From: Polychytrium aggregatum
Taxonomy: Eukaryota; Chytridiomycota; Chytridiomycetes; Polychytriales
DNA: 64,000 nucleotides
Assembly (NCBI RefSeq): GCF_025602895.1
Contig: NW_026516238.1
Location: forward strand, 361,001 to 425,000
Direction of reading: 5' to 3'
This document shows, piece by piece, positions 42,353-53,101 of this stretch. A program made the position numbers and the translations under genes. The notes beneath the pieces are model-generated. The model was not told the DNA's origin. It saw only the letters and a program-made list of their open reading frames with translations, and searched no databases. Every line of letters begins with the position of its first letter. Within the stretch, counting starts at the first letter, position 1.

Positions 42353-44592
42353 TTAGGCGCAAACGTAGACGTTGTCAACGCAAGAGGTGCCAGAGGCGCA
42401 AGTGCCAATGGAGAACCACGAGCCGTTGAAGCAGACAAGGACGCTCTGGCGATCGGCAGAGCAGCCGTAGCCGGGAGAGCAAGCTCCACCAGCAACGTTG
42501 CCACCGGGAGTGGACGAGGGGGCGGCGGACGAAGTAGTGGTGGTGGTGGTGCGGGCAGGGGTGGTAGTAGTGGTGGCGCTGGAGGTGGTGGGCTTGGTGG
42601 TGGTGGTGCTGGAGGTGGTGGGCTTGGTGGTGGTGGTGCTGGAGGTGGTGGGCTTAGTGGTGGTAGTGGTGGTGGTGGGCTTGGTGGTGGTGGTAGTAGT
42701 AGTAGTGGTGGTGGTGGTGGTGGTGCGAGCAGGGGTAGTAGTGGTAGTGGTGGAGGAGGCGGAAGAGGTCGAGACAACGGCGGAGGGATCGGGGATCACA
42801 CCGGAGCAGCGGGGAGTGTTGGCACCGAGAATGGTGCTGCAGATGCGCTGAGCAACAGCGGTGGCGTTGGCGTTGGAGGTAGAGTCGGCAAGCTTGTACA
42901 GCTCCCAGAAGAAGCCACCACTGTACGAGGGCTGGGTGTTGGTGATGATGCTGGTGAGGGCATCGTTGGTGAGGGGCAGCTGGTTGGTGGGATCCTTGGT
43001 GGGATCGGGGTAGGCAGGGGTGCCGATCTCGTAGCCGACGTAGGCGGGCATGCCGGCGGCCTGGTAGCTCTTCATATAGAAGCCGACCTGGCCGGGGAGA
43101 TCGCAGGCGGTCTGGCCGGTGGTGTCGGGGCACTCGTTGGGGCCCTTGGACAGATCGTAGGTCATGATGTTCAGACCACCGGCGTTGGCGCCCTGGTACA
43201 TGAAGCCGATGGCCTCAGGGAAGTGCTGGTTGGCCTTGAGCCAGGTGTTCTTGAGGTTGCCACCCCACCAGTTGCCACCGGCAGCACCGGCAGCACCGGC
43301 GGCGGTCGAGAGCTTCAGGGAGGGGTAGATGCTCTGGATGTTGATGACAAAGTCCTGAACGATGGCCGAGTACTTGTAGACGGTCTGTGGTGCAAAGCGA
43401 CAGGCGATCAGCAAAGCGATCCAATTGTGCGTTGGAACCTAGACAAACAGGGGTATGCTTCAACAAAGCAGTAACGATAACCCACCTGCGAGCCATCATA
43501 AGGACCCTGGGCGGCGGTGGCCCACGAGACGGCGGGGTCGGGGATACGGAAGGTATCAGCGTGCCACATCTCCTCGTAGTCGATATCGACACCGCTGAGG
43601 CCGAGGTCCTTGGCGAGGTAGACGAGGTCCTGGTAGGGATCGCGGCTCTGGGAGTAGAAGTAGTTGCTTCCGGGAACGGTGGTGACCTTGGTGCTGTCGC
43701 TGGGGTCGGTGTAGCTGTTGCCGGGGATCATGTCCGAGTGCCAGATCGGGGCGATCTTGGGGTCGGCCTGCTTGGTGACGTAGGCCTGGGCCTGCTGCCA
43801 GGTCTTGGAGAAACCGGGCTCGGGGAAGATGACAAAGTCCGAGAGGGAAGTGCCCTGGGACGGGGGCTCGCAGACGTAGCAGAACTGGTTGGCTTCGGTA
43901 CAGCCGCTGATGTTGCCGCCGCCGTACTGCTGGATCTTCCAGGCGTTGGGGCCAGAGGGAGGGGTGGGCTGGCCCGAGGAGATACTGTACTTCATGTAGA
44001 AGTCTGACGGAGAGGGCAGGGGGGTAAGCAAGGCGGCGAATGAGGCGACAAATGCAGTGGCAGACACGATAGGTGCGTGCTCGAGGCAGCGCCACAAAAC
44101 ACTCACAGGGGTAGCAGTTGTAGTTCCATCCACCCATCGAGATGAAGACCTCGACGCCGTTGCTCTGGAGCTGCTGGATGTAGCCCTTGAGCTCGGCGAA
44201 GCCGTAGTCGCCACCCGAGGCGTAGCCCAGGCCGGTATACTGCAGAGAGTTGCTGCCGGGGACGTAGACCCTGCAAGACCAAGAGCGGACCCGCGATTAG
44301 CATGCGCCAGAGAGCAGCCGCAGCCGCAACCGCAACCGCAACCGCAGCCATCAGCACCGGACGGAGCGCCAGCTTACATGTCGGGGCGGACGAACGAGAT
44401 GAAGATGCGGTTGACGGGGATGGTGGCGGCGTTGGCAGCGAGAGCCTTCATCTTGGCAGCGCCGTCAGTGGGGTTGATGAGGAGGTAGCCACCGACCACC
44501 TTCTGGGCGCCGACGGCAGCCGAAGTCGGGGCAGCCATGGCGGGAGCGGCCAGGGCAGCGAGGGTAAAGGCAGCGAGGGTGAGCAGCTTCAT
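42353..44592 (-). CDS. Secreted GH18 chitinase-like protein with chitin-binding tail
   Basis: Exons 44592-44378, 44270-44107, 44003-43486 and 43384-42353 give 642 residues. Residues 1-20 are a signal peptide. The barrel shows VEVFISMGGWNYN (strand 3) and LSGVDIDYEEMW (strand 4, DxDxE with the catalytic Glu), then MTYDLS, AYVGYEIG and GGFFWELY on later strands. A Thr-rich linker (about 42540-42760) leads to six-Cys CSPGYGCSADRQSVLVC...CVDNVYVCA, resembling the CBM19 chitin-binding module. The inserts between strands differ from common GH18 chitinases, so it may act on a related glycan. It probably functions in remodelling the organism's own wall or attacking fungal or arthropod chitin. AT-rich CATAAATA about 115 bases upstream of the start could be its TATA box. 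Confidence 0.82.
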
Positions 44593-46491
44593 GGCGCGGG
44601 ATGTGAGGACGGAGGTGGGAAGGTGGAAGAGGCCGAGGATCGACTGGGCGAGTCTGGGGGGGATCTCGAGTCGGTGGTGGGCAGAGTCGGGGGCGACCTC
44701 GGAAGGGTATTTATGCCGCCAGGGCCAGGCGACAGGGACGGCCGCGGGAAGAGGCAAGACCGCCAAACGGCCCTGGGAAACGGCCGCGGAGCGCGTCGGA
44801 CGGCGGCCGCGACAAGGCCCGGACCCGGCGCACCCGTGGCAAGGCCGCCGACACACCCCACCCGTCCCCCACAGTCGCAGTGCCCCGCCAAGCTGGACGG
44901 GCGGAGCGTCACAGGGACACCGTTGCACAGAGCGCGTCGCCACAAGCGTGACTGGGTCACATGGCTCACGTGCGGCGGCGGTGTGGCACAAAGGCCCGGT
45001 CTCTGCGGTCACGTTTCGACTCTGGCGAGGGCGTGTACTGCTCTGCATACAGCGCTGTGTCGCTGCTGCAACAGTGGCTGCTGCTCAGCTGCTCCCCCTT
45101 GACGACGGCCTGGCTGCTGAGTGGGGACACCAGTGGGTGAGAGAGCGTCGGACAGGGCGGGGGTGGGCCGGAACACGACAAACCATGGAGGGCCAGCGAG
45201 AGGGCGGGCCAGTGTGCCAAAGACGGGAGCGAGACGGGAGCGAGACGGGAGCGAGACGGGAGCGAGACGGGAGCGAGACGGGAGCGAGACGGGAGTGAGA
45301 CGAGTGCCCACGGTCGGTGGTCAGCGGCGGTCGCATCGGATGGCGTCGCATCGAGTTGAAGTGCGTTGCATCGCTTCGAGCTGAATACTCTTGCGTCGCA
45401 TTGCGCTGCATCGCACTGAGTTGCGTGCTGTCCTGTCCAAAGTCGGCCGAAACAAGCGCTCAACGGTGCTGGTCACAGCTCGGACCCGGATCTGTGGGGA
45501 AGAGCCACAACTGCCCCCCACACGCAGAGACGCAGTGGAGCCGTCGCGGAAAATGGAAAAGAACATCGCGCTTGTTCGCTCGCGTGTACGGTCGTGTGGG
45601 TCGCACGCTTCACCCACCCGCAAGCGCTCTCGAAAGTTGTCGCGGGCGGGTCCATCGCGATGTGCCCGCGTGTGTTGGGGGAAGCATGGTCCATCAGCAG
45701 CGATCCCCTCCACCAAAAGAACACCTCGCTCGCCTGAGCTCTGGCAGAGCAAGGCGAGGTGTCATGTGGGGTCTGCTCAGCACATACACAAGCAGCCATG
45801 GCAGATCCACGTCGCCAGCGTGACCGGGCTTGTCCAGGCCTGTCTGCCATGGCTTTGGCCGTTGACAACGAGGAGATGCCGTGGTGCTGGCCGCGCAACT
45901 TTGATTGATGCCGGTTGCCCTGCGAACGTGACCGTCGGGGCGGTCCGGCTGGCCTTCGCCCTGGGTCTGTCTGTGTCCGCATCGATGCCGTCCCATGATG
46001 GTGGCCATGCCCGACGACCGGCGCACAAGCTTGTGACGAACCTCTGCTTGCTTGGCGAGGCAGGTACATGGCAGATGATCCTGTCCGACTCGGCGACATG
46101 GTTACAGCCATCATCCCCGAATCTGTAACAGGGCATGCGATCGCGCCAGGCTCTTGCAAACGGCAAAGTGAATGCTGCCGTGGGTTGGGACGCACGAGGC
46201 AGTCGTCGATGTGGCCGCCTAAAGAGCCCAAAGCAAACCATACCTCTGCAAGCCGCCATCACCCGCCCCTGTCCATCGAGCCAGCTCAACACCATGGCAA
46301 AGGCATGCAGGCATCGGTAGTGGTTTCGCTCGAATAGATTTGCCTGCTTCCATCGACGCTCGATTGCACATATCGACGAAAGAGGCACCTGGCAAAGAGT
46401 CCGAGGCTCGCGGAGCCAGCCAAATCAGATGGACATCAAAACGGAGTTCGTGTATTGGTTTTGCTCAGAGTCGGCTGGGGCACACATTCGG
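44593..46491. other. Large gene-free stretch
   Basis: About 1.9 kb between the chitinase start and the SmD3 3' end. Contains the 11-base repeat at 45221-45303 and GCATCG-rich simple sequence near 45350-45420. Many long overlapping frames exist on both strands; none shows domains or splice continuity. Confidence 0.5.
45221..45303. repeat. 11-bp minisatellite
   Basis: Seven copies of GAGACGGGAGC, the last with one change. Confidence 0.92.
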
Positions 46492-47733
46492 TTACATCCC
46501 ACGGCCTCGGCCACGGAATCCACCCCGACCACGGGCCATCTGGGCTCGGGCCACAGTCGCTTTGCCACGGGCCAGCCCGATGCCTCTGCCCTTGTGTGCT
46601 CCAGGTCCTATTTTCTTGAACATGGGTGCGTTCTTGAGCATATCTGGGACGATGAAGAATCGGATTTGGGAGCCGCGGACAAAGACCTGGTCGAGCTGCG
46701 AGACCTTGCCGTCGTGTGTCGAGACTGTGATGTTTTTCAGCTGGACGTTCATGTTGTCTTCGGCCTCTATCAGCTGCCCACGGTAAGTCGAGCCAGTTTT
46801 GAGTTCGATCGTGATGACATGGCCAATGGCCTCGTGCAGGAGCTGGAAAAGTGTCGACGAAGCAGCGACGCGCATTCCGATTCACCGCGGTTCAGCCGAG
46901 ATCGACAGGCGTTTGCAGAAATGGCCGAGTTTGTCATTGATCGATTCCAGGACATCGCCGTCGATACGTGGAGGCGTGGCGGGGATTTCGGTCGCCGAAC
47001 GAGGAGGAGGCATGGTATATGTTGAGTGTGTGTGTCAAAGGTGCGATGAAAGAAAGCGGTCAGGAACAGCCGATCAGCGGGTGCATATTTCGATCGAGGC
47101 TCGGGCCCAGCCAGATCCGGCCCACCACTGTCTCAAGGGCCCACAATCCGACTCGGCACCATCCAATATCCAGGTTTCCCAACTGTGCTGGTCCAAGGCT
47201 CTCGGTGGCTTGTGTGCAGGCGCTGCTTTGCATCGAATCCGGCTGTGAGATATTACGGCTTGGGGCAGCGATCGGCTGAACTTGATCAAAAGGACATGAT
47301 CCCTTACGTATCTGTATCTGCGCCGTATCGTGAACGACGGGCGGGCAAGGCTGTCGGGCTTGATCAATCCATTCCCATCGAGCCGCAAGGTGTGCTTGAT
47401 GGGTGGCGGGACAAGATGTCTTGCCCTTGCCCAGTTGGCTCTGTTGCTCTGTTGCCCAGTTGTCCAGTTGGCCAGGCAGCCGCGATCGGTCGGCACCACA
47501 GAGACTCGTGCGGTTGCAGGGCCTGAGCCATCGTTGGAATGACGGGGTATTCGACCACCGCACTGACCAAAAGCACCCCCAGACACAGGAAGGGCTTCGA
47601 CCGGGAGAAGATCGCCGTCGATGGCAGACGGCAGACACGCCTTATTCCCCAATACGGAATCCCCATATCGCTTCGCGCAGGTCCGATCGATACAACACGG
47701 GCAGCTTACCTTGATGGGGACACCGATAGACAT
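46492..47733 (-). CDS. SNRPD3: Small nuclear ribonucleoprotein SmD3
   Basis: Exon 1 (47733-47710) encodes only MSIGVPIK; exon 2 (46842-46492) continues [17 protein letters not shown], for a total of 124 residues. The Sm1 motif ([16 protein letters not shown]) and Sm2 motif ([17 protein letters not shown]) are the D3 versions, and NAPMFKK is diagnostic. The C-terminus is the expected Arg/Gly tail ([13 protein letters not shown]), a target of arginine dimethylation. SmD3 forms the Sm ring on spliceosomal snRNAs. The intron is 867 bases, the longest in the window; its position after GVPIK is a common one in this family. No other gene was found inside it. Confidence 0.95.
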
Positions 47734-48819
47734 GCTGGGCTTCCGGGATTGAGGGCGGCGAGCAGAGGGATGTGGCCAAGGAGCGGTCGAGCGGCGTTGT
47801 CGAGACAGGAGCGGGGGGCGGTTGTGTGCTTGCTGGCGAGAGGAAAGGCGGATTCTGGAGATCTCGGCGGTGGGATGGCCACGTGACTGGCTCGATCCGG
47901 GCGGCGTTCGAGTGTGTTGGCTGGAGCCAGACGCGCCGACGAGAGCTGGGCGAGAGCGGGGCGAGAGCGAGACGAGAACGAGACGATGGCAGAACGACCG
48001 TAACAGAGGCATGATGGCATGGCGAGACAGATGAAAGCCGGTGTGTCGACAGAGCAGCAGATGGGAATGGCCGGGAGAGTGGGGGGAGACGCGAAAGCCA
48101 TATCGCCGCATGAGCGACAGCACGAGCATTTCCACGAGGACTCCATGAGTATTGCCGCGAGCAGCAGCATGAACGACATGAAAGACATGAACGACATGAA
48201 CGACAAAGTGAATGACAACGTGAACGACATGAACGACAACGTGAACAGCCCGGCCATGGAGCGAATCCCTGCTGTGGCCCGCCCGTCCCGCCCGCCGCCT
48301 TCCCGCAGCGCTGCTCTCGCCCACCCCGGCCATTTGCATCTGCCAATTCCGGGCCTGTCCCGGTTCGTCGCTAGCCCGACTGCTTTCCTGTCCAGGTGGG
48401 ACCCCGGCTGCATCGTTTCCCGGCTGTTTCGTCACGCCTGCCGCCACCACCACCACCACTGCCAAACACGGTCCCGCCGTGCATCGGCATTGGCTTCTGC
48501 TTCGTCGTCGCGGATGGCCGTTTGTTTTCCTCGTCCATATCGCCTCGCCTCGCATAAACTCGTCCACACGGCCTCGTCTGTGGCCCACTGCTCGTGTCTC
48601 TCCGTCGCCGCACCACTGCGTCCATCTCCGCTTCACCGTCTGCGTCGCCAATCCCTACCCAGTCGCCGATAACGCCAGAAATCGCCACCGGGGCTTTCGA
48701 AGCAACTGCTCATGCACCGCATCGCCTTTTGCCTCGACCACCGTCTCATTTGAATACCAGGCCATCTTCGTGACTGCGACTCCCTACCCTCAGACGCTCG
48801 CACTCGAGCCATACAAGTC
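47734..48819. other. Divergent intergenic region
   Basis: Between the SmD3 start (-) and the F-box gene start (+), including the 48170-48245 repeat. No conserved coding segment; the long frames on both strands are repeat-driven or unsupported. Confidence 0.5.
48170..48245. repeat. Imperfect 12-bp repeat
   Basis: Copies of AACGACATGAAC/AACGACAACGTG reading as NDMNDMN on one strand and VHVVHVV on the other. Confidence 0.85.
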
Positions 48820-51800
48820 ATGCAAACCGGCACCGCGCCTCAGCCAGCTCCCCACCATGGCCATCCTCGCCCGAGTCTGGGTCTGATCGTACCCGTCGAG
48901 CAGGCGCTCGTCCGCTGTGACGATAAGCTGCTGTCTATCGCGCTGCAAGCCAGTGTTGGCGGCAAGCGGGACCGGCTCTTGATTCCCGTCGAAATCGTCT
49001 TGATGATCCTTTCCCACTACCACGACCCCAAGGAGTTGATCCTGCTGGCCCGCGTCAGTCGATGTTGGTATCTGTGTGTCTTTGTGCGGCTGTGGTCCAA
49101 CATCCGCATAAAATCCCACAAGGGCCTCTCCAGACTGCTCGTGGCTACCCGCAACCTCAATCGTCTCTACGAGTTCCATCGTCGGCAATATCAGCTGCAG
49201 GAAAGCAAGAACGTGATTCACTGCAGCCCAGACGACGCTATTGCTTCTGCCACCGGCGCCATCACAGGCCCGCTCGCTCAGGTAAGTTCTGAAAAGCCGC
49301 ACGTCCGGGGGGGGTTGTCGGTCGGATGTGGGCTCGACGGCGACGCCTGTTGCCGCGTGATAGCTCTTCCGGCCAAGCATTTCGGCAAGTTTTGCATCGT
49401 TAGCCGTCCCAGCGCACCACGACCATCATGGTCCGTTTGTCAGCCAGAGGACGCCCTATGCCAAGGCGACTGCATTTGCATCTGCTTTTGCATCTGCTTT
49501 TGCATCTGCATCTGCATTGCATCGACATCCCACCGCCTCTTCTTCCAGCCCCGCGCTCTCATCTCGCACCCACTCCAATCGCTGACTCGTCCGTTGGATG
49601 TGATTCGCTGTTGCGGTCCTGGGAGGACACCCTCCGAGTCATATCCAGTCGCTCGATGCCCGTTGCTTGCGTGGCATGACATATTCGGAGACATCTGTCT
49701 CCTCCCTTTCCTCGTCTCTTTGCCACTTTCGACCAGATCCGATGCCAACTGACAGCAGAGCCCGCGGAGGGGACACCCCGGCCCGTTTCTAACCTTGTCC
49801 CCAACTCTTTCTTGGCCATCCGGGCTTTGTCTCGCAGCGAGGCGACACAGCACTGACGGTGTCTTTGCACCCGACGGCCCTCCGCCATGCTGTGGGCTCG
49901 GAGGAAAGCACAGAGTCCCCAACCACCCCGACTCATGACTTTGGGGCCGTTGCCTTTGTCGCTGGCCAATCACCAATCAAAGAGATCGAAATCGAGGTCG
50001 AGGCAGAATCAGCACAGCCAATGCCGTGGGGGAAAGCATCGCAGCCATCCTCCGCATTGCCCTCGCAAAAGCCGACCAAGCAATCGGTCTTGGTATGGAT
50101 CAAGTCCATCATACCCTGTGATTCGGCTGTGCACGACACAGAAGATGACACCCGTCCGTACGATCGCTCCAGGGATCTTCAAGAACGGACCCGAGGGCCT
50201 GTCCCTCCCCCAGCCGCAGGTAGGTGTCGCCTGCATCTGCATCGGCATGTCCGAATCAGTGTAGCGCGGGCGGCATGGAGGTGCTGATCGAATCAGGCTG
50301 AGGAGGGATGTCGATATTTGACAACCAGGCCAGCCGCCGTGCTCCCATGCCATCAAGACGAGTTTGTAATGGCTGCTGCGATTCGGCTCGGCGAATGCCC
50401 AGACGACTCGATTCACCACAACCCCGTCTATCCTTCATCAGGGATTGCTGCAAAGGACGGACAGTCCATAAAATGGCTTCGCAGGGTCTTTCCGTTCCTG
50501 GATCTCAAGGATCGGCGATACCTCAAAATCATCACAAAGATGTCGTGGAGAAACGCCTACCCACAGCAGTATGTGAAAGAGATCAACTTTTCCGACTATG
50601 AGTTCCCGATGATTGGCGGCCGGGACTCGTTCTTTGGGCTCTTGTCAAAGTTGATGGTAGGTCCCAGGGCTCTTTCGGTCCACCACTAGCCTTGTTTCCG
50701 AGCCCCGCCGCTCAGTCCGCAAGGACCACTGAACGGGCACATTATCCTCAAGAGGCGACATAGGAGGGTCCCCGTGTGTCTCCGCGGGTGTCTGTGGATC
50801 TCCGCGGGTGTCTGTGGGTCTCCGTGGGTCTCACCCATGATGCTTGAGTGATCCAATGTCTCGCTCCTCGGCTCGCACTCACTGACCTCTGCCAATGACA
50901 TGAACCATCCCATCCAGGGCGAGCTCCCACACTACTATAGCATCGTCATGCCTGCAGCCCCCATCACCAAACCCCATTCGCTCTATCAGCGCGCAACCGG
51001 CCTGGTCAACCTCGATTTGCACTGCGCCGAGATCCGCTCGACGAAACAGCTGATCCTCGCCCTCTCGGCACACTGTCCCAATCTCAAGAGAGTGGTGTTC
51101 CCCGACTCGCTGTGCATCGACAAGCAGCTGGAGCCGAGCGACTTTGCCAACTTGGCGATTCAATGCCCGCTACTTCGCAGCATCCGGGTCCTGGGCAACA
51201 AATCTAGGCTCCATGTGCGTTCGTCGCTGCTCCCCCACCTGTTTGAAAACTGTCGAAACCTGGAGAATGTGACGCTCAAGAACCTTTGCTGCTTCGACAT
51301 CGAGTGAGTGATGGCCCGCCGAGACAGCGCGCAGCGTGCTTGGATGAGAGTTGTCTCCGGTTTGGAAGGCCAGCATTGGCGTAGGACCTGCGATTGTCTG
51401 TGGCAAGATTAGCTGCAGTCCCTCTGAGCGGCTTGCACGACGAGTCTGCCTTCTTGTGCGGCATCCGACACCATTGTGACGAAGCCAGGCGTTTCGGCAG
51501 AGGCAACCACTGCGGCCATTTGCATTGTTTGCATTGACTGACCGACCAACCTGCTGCGTCTTTTGCGTGCCTTGTTGGCTCAAGTCGAATACTATCGTCC
51601 ATTGTCGTTCACAACGCCAACATCCGCCACCTCCACATCGAGTGCCGCTTCTCCAACATCGCCAACGAGCAGATCGAGGCCTCGACCGTGTACACCCCGC
51701 ACCTCAAGTTTTTGCAGCTGACCCCGATCAACGTCTCGGACGCAGTCCTGGCTAGGGTCGTCCAGCACTGCCAAAATCTCAACTACCTCAATCTGTCTGG

Positions 51801-52239
51801 ATCCAACTCGCTCACGGACGCTGGAGTCGACCTCGTGTCGCGCGAGCTCAAGTTTATCAAGCGCTTGGATCTGACAAAATGCTTCCGAGTGACGGCGAAG
51901 GCTCTGGAATCGCTGGCGCTCCACGCCAAACGACTGCAGACGCTGATTCTGTATCACACCTTTGACTTTATATCGTTTTCAGAAGTGCACGGCGCACTCT
52001 ATGCCATCATTGACCACTGCCCAGCCATCTATGGCATCGCTCTCACCATCAGCTCGGAGTATGGCCTGGACCTCAAGCACGAATGGGACGCGATGAGCTG
52101 CATCGCCCATTCCCATTACGTCTGTCCATGCTTTTCGTTGATGAGCTTCCACTTCTACTTCAAGGGACGAGAGTCGCTTCGGAGATGGAAGATAGTCTCG
52201 ATGGACATGCCGGACAAGCCATCGCTCTTTGTGCAGTAG
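48820..52239 (+). CDS. F-box protein with leucine-rich repeats
   Basis: Five phase-consistent exons (48820-49281, 49838-50219, 50334-50656, 50918-51303, 51585-52239) give 735 residues. Residues about 50-95 form an F-box (LLIPVEIVLMILSHYHDPKELILLARVSRCWY...LW), which would bind Skp1 in an SCF ubiquitin ligase. The C-terminal half holds LRRs of the cysteine-containing type (NLDLHCAEI, CPNLKRVVFPD, CQNLNYLNLSGSNSLTDAGV, IKRLDLTKCFRVTAKALE), which would select the substrate. Exon 2 is acidic/polar and is supported only by splice phase and frame continuity, so it is the weakest part. Introns 1 and 3 contain simple repeats (TGCATCTGCTTT and GTGTCTCCGCGG types). The start is the first ATG; exact N-terminus uncertain. 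Confidence 0.78.
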
Positions 52240-53101
52240 GCTCAGAGTCCGCCTGCTTTGGCGGGCGATACCGTTGGCACCAAATGCAGAACACCAATGG
52301 TCGTCTGAAATGTGGACCTTCAATTCACTCCTTGTGGCCTGGCCCGCGTCACAGGCGTTCCTCTCGTTGGCTGAAGCATCTGTCCTCCCTTCCACACCTC
52401 GAATTGACACAGCACCCACTGGCTCATGTTTATGGGGGCATAGTATCACTCCGATAGATCGCCGACGAGACCTGGACGCTGGGAATCGATCCACAATTGT
52501 CACTGTAACTATTGATTGGAATTGAATAGAGACGTCAACATGCCCGTCGTCATTTCTTCCAACCCTGTTGGGACTCGTCGTCGGCGAAACTGCTGTCGCC
52601 GGCGGTCGATCGGGAGACGCGATTGGCGCGCAATCGATAGCTGGCTGTGGAAAGTCACGGAAACGTGAGCCAGAGTCACTTTCGATGGATATCGTGGGTG
52701 TAAGGTGGCTCTGGTTTTACCCATCATGACATGCCCAAGTTACAAATTGTGTCACTTGTCATTCAGGATGCGAGTGTTTCTCAAGATCATGATTGCGATC
52801 GAGGAGCCAAGAAATGAACTATTGTAATTATTGGTTCTTGGCTGCGGCCGCTTGGGTGATGGCTGCCTTTTCACTTGCGAGGGCCAGTCTATGTCATGTC
52901 GCAAGGGAGCAGAGCGATACAGCATGAGTGAATGACTGCACGATTCATCCAGATGGACAACACGTGGAAGCAAGGAAGCAACACTCCAGCAAATAGATGG
53001 GGCGCGGTGCAAAGGGTAGAGATTGCTGCTCAGGCGGAACGAGCAAGGGCACTCGGCCGTTCAGCCGCAATTCGTGGGATTCGTGCGCCACGGCGAGCAG
53101 G
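52240..53101. other. Convergent intergenic region
   Basis: Between the 3' ends of the F-box gene and ODAD2. AT-rich in part; no supported gene. Confidence 0.45.

Noticed and set aside
47074-48651. 525-residue minus-strand frame
   Set aside because: It spans the SmD3 first exon, its intron and the upstream repeat. Only the eight codons MSIGVPIK inside it are real coding sequence.
48019-48672. 217-residue frame with an NDMNDMN repeat
   Set aside because: Driven by a simple 12-base repeat, with no conserved domain and no start context; treated as intergenic.
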